Shown here: piece by piece, positions 52,350-61,476 of the stretch
Layout: every line of letters begins with the position of its first letter
How positions within the stretch are numbered: the stretch's first letter is position 1
Assembly (NCBI GenBank): GCA_029243485.1
Contig: JAQWRY010000007.1
Span: 124,001-188,000, forward strand
DNA: 64,000 nucleotides
Direction: 5' to 3'
DNA from: Candidatus Binatia bacterium
GTDB lineage: Bacteria > Desulfobacterota > Binatia > UBA12015
Made by a program: the position numbers and the translations under genes
Notes under the pieces: model-generated
The model's database searches: none
The model's input: only the letters and a program-made list of their open reading frames with translations
Told to the model about the DNA's origin: nothing

Positions 52350-53446
52350 GAGTCCTCGCCATTCGTGATGTGGCCCGTGCCGGTCTCGGCGCGTGCGACG
52401 GTAGAGAAGTGGTTCTCGATCTCGCGGAGCAGCCAGACGTTCTGGCGGCCGGCGGCGCCATCCACCGGTGCGGGGTCGCCCTGATCGAGGCTCTTGTAGA
52501 ACCGTCGAATGTTCTGGCCGATGCCCGGGTACGTCTTCATTCGGCGCAGCGCCACGGCGAGGACAGTCTCGACCGTGGACCCGACGAGTTGCGCAGCCGG
52601 TTCCAGGTTAGAGGTGAACTTCGCGACCATCTTCGGGAGCTTGCGCACCTTCTCGACGGTCATCGCCATGGTGTTCAAGTTGGCCCGCAGCGTTCCCTTC
52701 GTTCCGAACACGTTCACGTGGTTCAGGTAGGGCTGGGCGCCCATCGAGAACGTCACGTAGCCGTAGGTTCCGTTCGATTCGAGAAGAACCCGGATCTCCC
52801 GCAGCAGGCCGTCCGCGCCGATCGGCTGCCCGACGATCTGCACGCCGTCGACCGGGCCGAGGAAGTGCGCGGCCAGGTACAGCGGGTGGGGTCCGAGGTT
52901 GTAGAGCGGGGCGAAGGGGTCCGCGACGCTCCAGTGAGCGTCGCCGGTCGGCGCAGGGCCACCGTCGACGGGGTTCACACCCTGGAGCGCTTCCACGGAG
53001 ACGATCTCTCCGAGGGCGCCGCTGTCCACAAGGTTGCGTGCCTTCAAGATGACGGGGTCGAACAGTCGGTTGTGGTCGACACAGATCCGCCGACCGTACC
53101 GCTCCGCGGTCTCGATCATCTGGTCGCAGTCCTCGACGGACATCGCCATCGGCTTCTCGACAAGGACGTTGGCCCCGTTCTCCATCGCGGCGACGGCAAG
53201 CCTCGCGTGTGTCGCGGGCGGGGTCACGATGTGCACGATGTTCGGCTGCTCTTTGCGCAGCATCTCCTCGATGTCGTCGTAGAACGCTGGGATGTTGCGC
53301 TGCTGTGCGAACTCCTCGGCGGTGTCGCGGTCGGCATCGCACACCGCCACGACCTGGGCGTTTGGCACATTTTTGGCGTAGCCGTGGTGGACGGCGGCGA
53401 TACGGCCGGCGCCGACGAGGGCTACCCGATGGGAACGCTCACTCAT
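52337..53446 (-). CDS. Gfo/Idh/MocA family oxidoreductase
   Basis: The 369-residue enzyme starts at ATG 53446. VALVGAGRIAAVHHGYA is the NAD(P) fold and VLVEKPMAMSVEDCDQM has the EKP motif. CVDHNRLFDPVI and the catalytic-type segment PHPLYLAAHFLGP follow. Members oxidise or reduce sugars and nucleotide sugars (WlbA-type 3-dehydrogenases). It lies between the radical SAM gene and the SDR in the modification cassette. Confidence 0.86.
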   Translation of the reverse strand: MSERSHRVALVGAGRIAAVHHGYAKNVPNAQVVAVCDADRDTAEEFAQQRNIPAFYDDIEEMLRKEQPNIVHIVTPPATHARLAVAAMENGANVLVEKPMAMSVEDCDQMIETAERYGRRICVDHNRLFDPVILKARNLVDSGALGEIVSVEALQGVNPVDGGPAPTGDAHWSVADPFAPLYNLGPHPLYLAAHFLGPVDGVQIVGQPIGADGLLREIRVLLESNGTYGYVTFSMGAQPYLNHVNVFGTKGTLRANLNTMAMTVEKVRKLPKMVAKFTSNLEPAAQLVGSTVETVLAVALRRMKTYPGIGQNIRRFYKSLDQGDPAPVDGAAGRQNVWLLREIENHFSTVARAETGTGHITNGEDSWNS

Positions 53447-53468
53447 GATGATGAAAAGCTCGCTGAGA

Positions 53469-54668
53469 TCAGCCGAAGGTCGGCAGGTAGCGCCAGAAGT
53501 CGTTGTTGAGCGCGCAGCACTTCGCACACTTCGGGAAGAGGCGGCGCTCCTTCAACGTCCGGCGGAAGGTCTGGTAGGCATCGTTGTTCCAGATGTCGAT
53601 CACGCTCGAGTCGAGAACGTTGCCGAAGGCGACGTCGATCGAACATGAGTACACGTCACCATACGGGCTGATGCGGAACGTCTTCCATGGGTAGAAGCAC
53701 TTCTCGACGAAGGCGTATTCGTCATCGAGGAAGCGACGCTCCATCTGCTCGGGCGTCGTGAGCGGCGGCCCGAATCCGATCGGAATGCCGTACTCCTCGC
53801 TCTTCTTTTTCGCCTTCTCCGATTCCTCAAACAGCGTCTGGCCGTTGACCTGACGGAGGTACATCGGAAGGTCCTGGTCCTCTTCCTTTGAGGCGACCGG
53901 AAGCGGCACGAGGTCTTCGGTCTCCCGGTCGTGCTCGGGGGTGGTGTAGAACATGTAGTCGAAGTCGACCGTGTCGACGCCGGTGTCCTTCAACCAGTCG
54001 AGAACCTCGCTGTAGCGATGCTGGTTCAGGGCCGAGACGGTCACGGTGATGCCGATCTTCGGCCGCCGGACGCCCAACTCCTTCTTGGCGTCCTGGATGT
54101 TCTGGATGCCCTCGAGCAAACGGCGGAAACTGCCCTTTCCGCGGCGGATCTCATCGTGCAGATCGTCCGGGCCGTCGACCGAAATCGACAGTGCATGCGG
54201 CTTCAGGGCGACGAGTCGACGGGCTTCCTCGGGGCGGAGGAACCAGCCATTCGTGTTCACGCAGAGGTGAATCGGCGTCTTCGTGATGTGCTCGATGATC
54301 TCGAACGCGTCCTTGCGCAGGAAGACCTCACCGCCGGTGATCGTCATGTCCTCGACGCCCATCTTCGCGATGTCGTCGATGACCTTCTTCACTTCTTCGG
54401 TGCTGAGTTCGTGGCCCTGGCGGGACTTCACGTGCTCCCCGTCGGTCTTGTTGTGCATCATGCGGGGCAGATCGAGTGGGCACATCTGGCAGGACAGATT
54501 GCAGCGTAGGGTCAGCTCGAAGGTGACCGACTGCGGCGTCCATGCCTTACCGCCGGCGACGGTGTACGGAATCCAGTACTTGTAGGATTTCAGGTTGCTC
54601 TTGGTGAGACCGCGGTCTCGCAACCATCCCTTCATGTCATCGGCTACGGAATTTTCGTCGTTCGTCAT
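53469..54668 (-). CDS. Radical SAM protein with SPASM-like C-terminal domain
   Basis: The 399-residue enzyme binds a 4Fe-4S cluster through Cys56, Cys60 and Cys63 (LRCNLSCQMC). TITGGEVFLRKDAFEI is the GGE motif and LSISVDGPDD the following strand. The C-terminus has CFYPWKTFRISPYGDVYSCSID (split as CFYPW and GDVYSCS) and a CAKCCALN cysteine group, as in SPASM/twitch domains with an auxiliary cluster. No peptide substrate gene is nearby, so a role in sugar modification in this locus is more likely than peptide maturation. Specific reaction unknown. Confidence 0.88.
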   Translation of the reverse strand: MTNDENSVADDMKGWLRDRGLTKSNLKSYKYWIPYTVAGGKAWTPQSVTFELTLRCNLSCQMCPLDLPRMMHNKTDGEHVKSRQGHELSTEEVKKVIDDIAKMGVEDMTITGGEVFLRKDAFEIIEHITKTPIHLCVNTNGWFLRPEEARRLVALKPHALSISVDGPDDLHDEIRRGKGSFRRLLEGIQNIQDAKKELGVRRPKIGITVTVSALNQHRYSEVLDWLKDTGVDTVDFDYMFYTTPEHDRETEDLVPLPVASKEEDQDLPMYLRQVNGQTLFEESEKAKKKSEEYGIPIGFGPPLTTPEQMERRFLDDEYAFVEKCFYPWKTFRISPYGDVYSCSIDVAFGNVLDSSVIDIWNNDAYQTFRRTLKERRLFPKCAKCCALNNDFWRYLPTFG

Positions 54669-54709
54669 GGCGTGTGCGCTCCGGCGGATCGGGAATGGAA
54701 ATGGGTTCC

Positions 54710-55498
54710 CTAAAGGAACCGACGTCCCTGCTGGCGCAGACGGAGGCCGTCGGCGCGGGTAGGAAATGAGAAGTACGTTGCTTGGCTGCGATCGTTGGGC
54801 TGCGTGCTGGCACTGCCACCTTCGAGGCGATCGATCGCCTCGATGATGAGCCGCGCTCCGGCAGCCTTGGTCTTCCGGATTACCGTGTCCTGCGTGTCCG
54901 CGTCGCCGATCTCGACGGTCTCCTGTAGGAGGATGGGGCCGTCGTCGAGCTCCTCGTTCATGAAATGCACCGTCGTGCCCGTTTCCTTCTCGCCGTTCGC
55001 GAGAACCCAGAAGCTGGGAAGCCGCCCGCGGTACCGGGGAAGGAGAGCCCCGTGCACGTTGATGCAGCCCAAACGGGGCAGGGCGAGGATCTCGCTCTTG
55101 AACTTCTGACTCGCGTTGATCGAGATGATGACGTCGAGGTCGAGACTTCGGAGGAAGTCGAGGTACTCCTTCGAGTTGACGCTCTCGGTCGGGTGCAGAG
55201 GGAGATCGTACGCCTTCGCGACGCCTTGGACCGAGTAGTGTCCTGGAAGCGGCACGTACTGCTCTAGGATCGCGAGCGCGCGTCGCGATGCGTAGCGCAG
55301 CCCCTGCCGGAAGAACTGAACCAGGCCGTAGACGGCCAGGTGATCGCGCATCGTCGTGGTCCAGGTCTGCTTGGGCATCAGCGCCGGCAGAATCGTCATC
55401 CCGGCGAGGTTCGCCCGCCGGTGTCGAAGCACCGTGTGGGTGAACTGCGGCAGATACAGGCAGTCTTCCTGGGTGATGATGAAGGCTTTGAGTGGCAT
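54710..55498 (-). CDS. Formyltransferase family protein (methionyl-tRNA formyltransferase-like)
   Basis: The 262-residue protein starts at ATG 55498 after AGGAA. The formyltransferase active site is intact: Asn147 and His149 in CINVHGALLPRYRG, and Asp185/Asp186 in NEELDDGPILLQ. It lacks the C-terminal tRNA-binding OB domain of true Fmt, and the context is a polysaccharide locus. I therefore infer N-formylation of an amino sugar from 10-formyl-tetrahydrofolate. Confidence 0.85.
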   Translation of the reverse strand: MPLKAFIITQEDCLYLPQFTHTVLRHRRANLAGMTILPALMPKQTWTTTMRDHLAVYGLVQFFRQGLRYASRRALAILEQYVPLPGHYSVQGVAKAYDLPLHPTESVNSKEYLDFLRSLDLDVIISINASQKFKSEILALPRLGCINVHGALLPRYRGRLPSFWVLANGEKETGTTVHFMNEELDDGPILLQETVEIGDADTQDTVIRKTKAAGARLIIEAIDRLEGGSASTQPNDRSQATYFSFPTRADGLRLRQQGRRFL

Positions 55499-55551
55499 TG
55501 CGTTCGTTCCTACACTCGATCGGTCATTCTGAGGGTGTGGCCGGTTATAAA

Positions 55552-55566
55552 CAAGTTGCAAACTTG
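55552..55566 (-). terminator. Possible intrinsic terminator between the XrtA-type deacetylase and formyltransferase genes
   Basis: On the minus strand, CAAGTT-TGC-AACTTG forms a perfect six-base-pair hairpin followed by TTTATAA. It is two bases past the stop of the deacetylase gene and in the only sizeable gap (70 bases) of the downstream half. The stem is short and AT-poor in T-run, so termination may be partial. It may instead mark the start of a second transcript. Confidence 0.4.
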
Positions 55567-55568
55567 AG

Positions 55569-56447
55569 TTAGGAGGCCAGCCAGCCCCGTTCGGCCAGGA
55601 TTTGGCTCATCGGGGCGAAGCGGAACTCGGAGAGGAGGCGGCGGAGCTTTTCCTCCATGGCCTCCAACCGGAGGTAGTGGGTCGAAAAGCCCCGTTTTCC
55701 TCGGGTTTTGATCCGGGGCTGCTCCGGGTCGATTTCCCACGGGTGGAGATAGACCAGTGCGGGCTCGCCCTCCCGGTTCACCCGGCGCATGCCCCACCGC
55801 ATATAGTGGTAGGGCAGGAGGCGAAGGTAGGCCCCGCCGCCCAGCGGCAGGTTCTTGTTCCCGACCTTGGCGGTCGTCATAGGAAACTCCACCAGCCGGC
55901 GATCGCCGGATTGGTGGATCACGAACGGAAACCGTAGGGCTCCCGGCATACCGTACAGGGCGTCCTGGACCGGGAAGATGCTCGAATCGTACTCGAGGCC
56001 GGCCTCGAGCATGACGTCGAGGGCCCACATCGAGCGTGACGTCACGGAGAAGGACGGCGCTCGATAGCCTTTCACGGGCGTCCCGAGGATTCCCATGAGG
56101 ATCTCCTGCGAGCGTTCGAGATCCTGCTTGTAAAGGTCACGCCCCTGCTCGTAGACAAGCCGGTGCGCGTAGCCGTGGGTCGCGACTTCGTGCCCGTCGG
56201 CCGCGATTTCTTCGACCAGGCCGGGGAAGCGCTCGGCGTTCCACGTCAGAATGAAGAACGTGCCTTTGACGTTGAACTCGGCCAGCATCCGCAGCAGGCG
56301 CCGCGTGTTCTCGACGACCCGGCTCTCGTACTTGTCCCAGTCTTCGAGTCGGACCTGCTCCTCGAAGTCAGAGACCTGGAACCAGTCTTCGACGTCGACG
56401 GAGAAAGCGTTCGTGATCTCGGAGGAAGCCATCTCAGTCGCTGCCAT
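55569..56447 (-). CDS. Polysaccharide deacetylase of the XrtA/PEP-CTERM type (DUF3473)
   Basis: The protein is about 292 residues, starting at ATG 56447 (MAATEM); ATG 56432 and 56468 are alternatives. NAFSVDVEDWFQVSDFE is the hallmark opening of XrtA-locus deacetylases, with Asp/Glu in place of the usual TFDDG. The metal site continues in VATHGYAHRLVY, and GYRAPSFSVTSRSMWALD is typical. LPLGGGAYLRLLPYHYMRWG and YLHPWEIDPEQPR complete the DUF3473 part. This gene is the best single marker that the locus belongs to the exosortase-A group. Confidence 0.9.
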   Translation of the reverse strand: MAATEMASSEITNAFSVDVEDWFQVSDFEEQVRLEDWDKYESRVVENTRRLLRMLAEFNVKGTFFILTWNAERFPGLVEEIAADGHEVATHGYAHRLVYEQGRDLYKQDLERSQEILMGILGTPVKGYRAPSFSVTSRSMWALDVMLEAGLEYDSSIFPVQDALYGMPGALRFPFVIHQSGDRRLVEFPMTTAKVGNKNLPLGGGAYLRLLPYHYMRWGMRRVNREGEPALVYLHPWEIDPEQPRIKTRGKRGFSTHYLRLEAMEEKLRRLLSEFRFAPMSQILAERGWLAS

Positions 56448-57636
56448 CCGACGCGGACGGTGCCACATCGCTGCCGGTCTCGAACGGGCGGTCCGCGGTA
56501 TTCCAGCGGCCGAGCTCGGAGCCCGTGAGGACCTTCCACCAGCCCATCGTGGCGGCGAGGTTCGCGATGCCGAAGTACACGGCCGGCGAAACCAGCCGCT
56601 GAAGCCGTCCTTCGGGCAAGAGCTGGGCGACCGGAATCGCTCCGTAGGCCAGGACCTGCGCGGCGAAGGCGAGCTGATAGAACAATCCCAGTCCTGTCGC
56701 GAGTCCAGATCCGATGAAGATCATCAGGAACCAGACGGGCGTCAAGTAACGAAGACCCTTGCGGGAGAGGAGCTCGAGTCCGAGGAGTTTGGCGCGCCCG
56801 CGGACGATGTCCGGCCAGACGGCTAAGATCCCCCGGATGCCTCGACCGATGATGCGCGACCGGCGCTTCAGCTCGTCGTCGAGATCCTTCGAGCCGGCCT
56901 CGATCGAGAGCGCTCCCGGCTCGTACAGGCACTTATGTCCGGCGGCTCCGACCCAGATGGGCTGCACCATGTCGTTGCAGGTGTCATTGGGTATGGGGCG
57001 GCAGAGCGTTGTCCGGACGCCGAAGATCGACCCGTTCGCTCCGAGAAGTGTGCCGAGGTCGCTCTCCAGACGCTTCTGCATCTGGTCGAGCTCCCAGTAC
57101 CGGTTGTAGCCCTCGGCAATCGCGTTCTCGTTGAAGTTTCGGTACACGAGCTCGCCGCACACGCTGCCGACGGTGGCGTCGGCGAACGGTTGCACGAGCT
57201 TCTTCATGGCGTCGGGCTCGTACATTCCGTTGGCGTCGGTGAAGACGGTGATGTCGCCCCGCACCCGAGGCATCGACTCGTTCAACGCGAGGTTCTTCCC
57301 GCGGTTCTCCGTGTACTCGTGAAGGACCACCCCGCGATCGGCGAAGCTCTCCGCGATCTCGGTGGTCCGGTCGGTGGAGCCGTCGGAGACGACCACGATC
57401 TCGAGACGCTCCTTGGGGTAATCGAGCGCGACCGCATTCTCGAGCTTCCGGTCGAGCACTTCCTCCTCATTGTACGCCGAGATGATCAGAGTCACGGAAG
57501 GCAGCTCGTCATCGCTCGCGTACGAGCCGCGCTCGACGTCGGGTCGGAGCCGGGCCAAGAGCGACAGGAGGAGGGGGTATCCGACGTACTGGTAGACCAG
57601 TGTCAGAACTCCACCCCAAAATAGAAATGCTCCCAT
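56434..57636 (-). CDS. Family 2 glycosyltransferase, processive/membrane type
   Basis: The 400-residue protein starts at ATG 57636. One N-terminal helix (FLFWGGVLTLVYQYVGYPLLL) precedes a GT-A domain: VTLIISAYNEEEVLD, VVSDGSTDRT, and VFTDANGMYEPDA with the D-x-N/D-type metal site. Three or four C-terminal helices run from residue about 295 to 375. It resembles hyaluronan-synthase-like or EpsH-type GT2 enzymes. The 14-base overlap with the XrtA-type deacetylase gene suggests coupled translation. Confidence 0.88.
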   Translation of the reverse strand: MGAFLFWGGVLTLVYQYVGYPLLLSLLARLRPDVERGSYASDDELPSVTLIISAYNEEEVLDRKLENAVALDYPKERLEIVVVSDGSTDRTTEIAESFADRGVVLHEYTENRGKNLALNESMPRVRGDITVFTDANGMYEPDAMKKLVQPFADATVGSVCGELVYRNFNENAIAEGYNRYWELDQMQKRLESDLGTLLGANGSIFGVRTTLCRPIPNDTCNDMVQPIWVGAAGHKCLYEPGALSIEAGSKDLDDELKRRSRIIGRGIRGILAVWPDIVRGRAKLLGLELLSRKGLRYLTPVWFLMIFIGSGLATGLGLFYQLAFAAQVLAYGAIPVAQLLPEGRLQRLVSPAVYFGIANLAATMGWWKVLTGSELGRWNTADRPFETGSDVAPSASDGSD

Positions 57637-57641
57637 CGTCG

Positions 57642-58832
57642 TCAATTCGGAACCACCCTCTCGCCCGGAGCGCTCCCTGGGGACTCTTCGACATTTTTGG
57701 TCTCTGCCTTGAGGCCGGCGGCAGCCATCTCCTTGCAATACAGCTGATCGAGCGCTGTGAGCATGGCCTTCTCGCTGAACTGCTCTTTCACCCGGCTCGC
57801 AGCACCCCGGGAGATGCGCTCGGCGAGGAGCTGGTCCGTCAGCACGCGTTCGATGGCGTTCGCTAGGGCGTCCGCGTCGCGCGGGGGAACGACCATTCCC
57901 GATTTCCCATCGATCGCGACCTCCGAGCTGCCTCCCGCGGACGTCGTCACGACTGGACGGCCGAGCGCCATCGCTTCCAAGAGCGCGTTGGGCATCCCCT
58001 CGATGACCGACGAGAGAACGTAGCAATCGAACCCGCTCATCCGACGGGCAACGTCGGTCTGCTGGCCCAGGAAGCGCACCGTAGAGGCCAGGCCGAGCTG
58101 CTGGACTTGCTCTGCGAGCTCATCGCGCAGGTCGCCGTCCCCGACGATGTCGACGCGGAGGCCCGGGATGCGATCCCGGAGCTGGGCGAAGGCTTGCAGG
58201 GCGTATTCATACCCCTTCTTCCAGCCGAGTCGGCCGACCATGCCGACGAGCGGCCCGTCGCCTCGCGGATCGACTTCGGGCTCGGCTGCCTCCGGTAGGT
58301 TCAGCGGGTCGGGGAGAGGGACGCCGTTCGGAATGTGTTCGATGACGGCGGGCGAGCAGCCTTCGTGTTCGAGGACCACATTGCGCACGGAGATCGCATT
58401 CACGAGGACCCGGTTCGCAGTGCGGTTGCACCACCACGCGGCCGCGCGGCGATCGAATCGATCGTAGCGATCGAGGCTTCGCTTGCTGATCAGGACGACG
58501 GGGCGCTTCGAGAGCTTCCCGGCGATCGTGCCGAGAAGATTCCCCTCAAAGAGGTAGGCGTGCACGATGTGGATGTCGCGCGCGCGCCAATCCTGCGCGA
58601 CCCGGCGGCAGGCCTGGAGGGTTTTCGGGCTCATGAGCGTGGACTCGATCTCGAAGCTTCGAACGGGGACACCCATGGCTTCGAAGTCGGCCGCCAGCTC
58701 GCCGCGGCTGGCGGAGGTTGTCCACATCTCCGGCGCGTAGCGGCGGCGATCTAGCCCGTGCACCACTTGCAGGAGGTGGCGCTGGGCGCCGCCCATCCGG
58801 AGGTGGTCGATGACGTATGCGATCCGGATCAT
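57642..58832 (-). CDS. Family 4 glycosyltransferase
   Basis: The 396-residue GT-B enzyme starts at ATG 58832, four bases inside the ligase stop region. RIAYVIDHLRMGGAQRHLLQVV is the acceptor-domain start, VGMVGRLGWKKGYEYALQA the donor-domain start near residue 205, and IEGMPNALLEAMALGRPVV near residue 290 carries E-x7-E. Sugar specificity unknown. Confidence 0.88.
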   Translation of the reverse strand: MIRIAYVIDHLRMGGAQRHLLQVVHGLDRRRYAPEMWTTSASRGELAADFEAMGVPVRSFEIESTLMSPKTLQACRRVAQDWRARDIHIVHAYLFEGNLLGTIAGKLSKRPVVLISKRSLDRYDRFDRRAAAWWCNRTANRVLVNAISVRNVVLEHEGCSPAVIEHIPNGVPLPDPLNLPEAAEPEVDPRGDGPLVGMVGRLGWKKGYEYALQAFAQLRDRIPGLRVDIVGDGDLRDELAEQVQQLGLASTVRFLGQQTDVARRMSGFDCYVLSSVIEGMPNALLEAMALGRPVVTTSAGGSSEVAIDGKSGMVVPPRDADALANAIERVLTDQLLAERISRGAASRVKEQFSEKAMLTALDQLYCKEMAAAGLKAETKNVEESPGSAPGERVVPN

Positions 58833-60400
58833 GATTCGGGTTGTCGGTACAACGCGCGGGAGGCCGCGCGTTGCGCTCCGGGTGTCCCGGCGACGACGCC
58901 GGGAAGTCCGCGCCCGCGAAGCTCGTCCTCTTCCGCCCAACGAGACAACACGATCGAGAAGGCGACGATGAAGTACAGGTGAACCTCGATCCAGACATCC
59001 GCGAAGATGGAGAAGAAGAAGAACAGGACCATGTACAGATGGAGCCAATCCGCCAAATACGGCAGCGTTGGATGGTTCCTGAACTTTGGTCTTAATTTTT
59101 GGATTCGTGTGAACAGGAAGCCGAAGAGCATCAAGTACATCACGAGCGCTGGTATTCCTCCCTCTGCAGCGGCCCAGACGTAGGAGTTGTGCGGCGGCTT
59201 ATACGAGTTGTTCATCAGCGCGTTGACCCAACGAAACTTCGAAAGGCCCACGCCCGTCAGTGGGTACTTCGCGATCACGATGAACGCGTTTTCCAGGGTG
59301 CTCACACGCTGCTCGGTCGAGCGCGATCCCTCCTCGCGCGGACCGGCGTTCACGTCTGTGGTGGCGAACGGGTTGATGTTAAGCAGGCGCTCTCGGTGCG
59401 CATCCGTCAGGACGAACGAGAACGCGAGGACCGCCATGGCGAGGCCCGCCATGGCGGAGCCGATCTTCCAGCGGCGCGGAATCTGCCCACTGCGCAGCAT
59501 CAGGACGGCGATCAACCCGAGGCCGATGAATCCACTGCGCGAGGCAGAGAGCAGCACGAGCGGCATACTGACCGCGGCACACGAGAGGAAGACGAACTTC
59601 CAGAAAAATGGTCTGACGATATTGGCGAGATAGATGAAGAGCGCGATGCCGACGTTCATCATGAACGCGAAGCGGTTCAGGTTCACCGCCCAGCCAACCA
59701 CCTTCGACGTGATTCGATACTCGGCTTCACCGCGGGTCATATCCGGGCCGAGTGTGGGCAGCACGGACGCAACGCAGAAGGCGAACAGGAACAGCGCCCA
59801 GCGGAGCTGATTGGGCGTGCGAATCCACTGCAGAAAGAAGATGACAAAGACGAGCCGTGAGACGAGTTCGAAGACCCATCTCGCCGTATCGTCGTTGTTG
59901 CCGTAGAATGCGGGGCCGGTGACCTTCGCGCGCGAAACCGCCGGGAGAAGGCGCTTGTCGGGCAGGAACAAGTCACTGACCAGGGCGATCGTGATCATCC
60001 AGAGCGAGATGATCACGAGGAGCCGGATCTCGGGCTCGCGCAAGAACCAGTAGTCGTGTGTGCGGTAGGTCTCGAAGACGAGGAGCGTGAGCAGGATCGC
60101 CCCGAGCATGTTGTTGATGGTGAACGGGCTGACGCCCTTCAGGGCATCCGGGTAGGACATCAACATCGTCGACATGATGATGAAGACGCCGATGTGCGGC
60201 TTGTAGAAGACCAGCGCACCGCCGAAGAGGCCGACGACGAGAGCCGCACCGACGAATACCGCGCGATCGTCTACGAGCGCAGCGAGGCCGAGAGCGATCG
60301 CCGCGATGGCGAGACCGCCCAGCGCCCACGCGGGGAGGGCGGCTACTTCGCCGGTGCGCCGGGTGGTGGCGCTTCCGGCGGGGAGTGGGGATGCGGTCAC
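58829..60400 (-). CDS. O-antigen ligase/polymerase family membrane protein
   Basis: The 523-residue integral membrane protein starts at GTG 60400. About eleven hydrophobic helices are visible. The largest periplasmic loop (about 330-420) contains TLENAFIVIAKYPLTGVGLSKF (as G-V-G-x-x-x-F) and PPHNSYVWAAAEGGIPAL, the Wzy_C/WaaL hallmark with an invariant-type histidine. It would polymerise or ligate the polymer on the periplasmic side. The terminal 35 residues are a polar cytoplasmic tail. Confidence 0.87.
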   Translation of the reverse strand: MTASPLPAGSATTRRTGEVAALPAWALGGLAIAAIALGLAALVDDRAVFVGAALVVGLFGGALVFYKPHIGVFIIMSTMLMSYPDALKGVSPFTINNMLGAILLTLLVFETYRTHDYWFLREPEIRLLVIISLWMITIALVSDLFLPDKRLLPAVSRAKVTGPAFYGNNDDTARWVFELVSRLVFVIFFLQWIRTPNQLRWALFLFAFCVASVLPTLGPDMTRGEAEYRITSKVVGWAVNLNRFAFMMNVGIALFIYLANIVRPFFWKFVFLSCAAVSMPLVLLSASRSGFIGLGLIAVLMLRSGQIPRRWKIGSAMAGLAMAVLAFSFVLTDAHRERLLNINPFATTDVNAGPREEGSRSTEQRVSTLENAFIVIAKYPLTGVGLSKFRWVNALMNNSYKPPHNSYVWAAAEGGIPALVMYLMLFGFLFTRIQKLRPKFRNHPTLPYLADWLHLYMVLFFFFSIFADVWIEVHLYFIVAFSIVLSRWAEEDELRGRGLPGVVAGTPGAQRAASRALYRQPES

Positions 60401-60407
60401 GCCCCCC

Positions 60408-61415
60408 TCACGCTCCGATCTTGCCCCGTTCGATATCTAGAGTGAACTCAGGGAGCGCTCCGTGGCGGTTGTAGATGCCGATGCGCTTGAGCGCGAACGG
60501 GTCGTCGCCGATCTGCACGCTGCCCGTCACGGAGGTCGTCGCGGAGTCGAACTTCGCGTCGCGGACCATGCCCTTCACTGCCTCGGTGAGGTGCGCACTG
60601 CCTCGGCCGTTCGGGTACGAGAAGTGGCGGATGGGTTCGTTGATCTGTTCTGCCAGAGCCTTGCCGGAACCATCGATCTCTCGCTGCGCCTCTTCCGGCG
60701 TGGCGTTAGGTAGGTTTGGGTGGGTAAGGGTATGCGCGCCGAAGATCATTCCGGCCTTGTGCATCTCGCGTACCTGGTCCCAGGACATCATGATCCCACT
60801 GAGGGCCGAGGTATCGTCGATCTCGCCGGCGACACGAACCGCTTCGAGGAGTTCCAGGCGGCGGGCTGTCGGGACGTTCTTCATCGTCACGACCAGTTTG
60901 GTGAACGCCTCTTTGCGCTCCTCGGGGCTGCCGAGGGGGAGCCGGAAGGCCATCGGTTCGTGCGTCTCGAGCACGGGCACCTCGGTCGTGAAGACGACGA
61001 AGCGCAGGAGGCCGGTCCAGAGAATCTCCTCGTTGTCGATGCAGTTGGTCGTGACGTAGAACGTCGCGTTCAAACCGTGCTGCTCGAGAATCGGGAAGGC
61101 TTGCGTGTAATTGTCCAGGTAGCCGTCATCGAAGGTGAGGGCGACGGCCTTGGGGGGGAGCGGCTTTCCCTCGATCAGTCGGGTTACCATCTCGTCGAGC
61201 GAGATCACGTTGTAGTGCCGCGCGAGGTAGGCGCACTGGCGGTCGAAATGCTCTGGGCGGACGGCGAGGCCGGGATCCAGGCACAGGTGGGTGCCATCGG
61301 CCGCGGTGCTCACGGAATGGTAGCGAAGAATGACGGCGCGGCCTGCAAGGCAGGCGCGGGCGACGGAGGAGATCCCTCCATGGTGGATCGCCAGCTTGGC
61401 CAGATTGCGGATCAC
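60408..61415 (-). CDS. Polysaccharide deacetylase (NodB homology, CE4)
   Basis: The 335-residue protein has FGAHTLTHPNLPNATP with the zinc-binding HxxxH, ALTFDDGYLDNYTQAFPI motif 1, and FSYPNGRGSAH. I use the GTG at 61415, giving VIRNLAKLAIHHGG. The only good Shine-Dalgarno (GGAG at 61431-61434) is better placed for an ATT at 61424. It is the third deacetylase of the locus and follows the Wzz gene in transcription order. Confidence 0.85.
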   Translation of the reverse strand: MIRNLAKLAIHHGGISSVARACLAGRAVILRYHSVSTAADGTHLCLDPGLAVRPEHFDRQCAYLARHYNVISLDEMVTRLIEGKPLPPKAVALTFDDGYLDNYTQAFPILEQHGLNATFYVTTNCIDNEEILWTGLLRFVVFTTEVPVLETHEPMAFRLPLGSPEERKEAFTKLVVTMKNVPTARRLELLEAVRVAGEIDDTSALSGIMMSWDQVREMHKAGMIFGAHTLTHPNLPNATPEEAQREIDGSGKALAEQINEPIRHFSYPNGRGSAHLTEAVKGMVRDAKFDSATTSVTGSVQIGDDPFALKRIGIYNRHGALPEFTLDIERGKIGA

Positions 61416-61476
61416 ATTGGAAATGGTCGTCTCCTGTGGAAGATACGCCGGCCGTACAGCATCGTCGCGGGGACGA

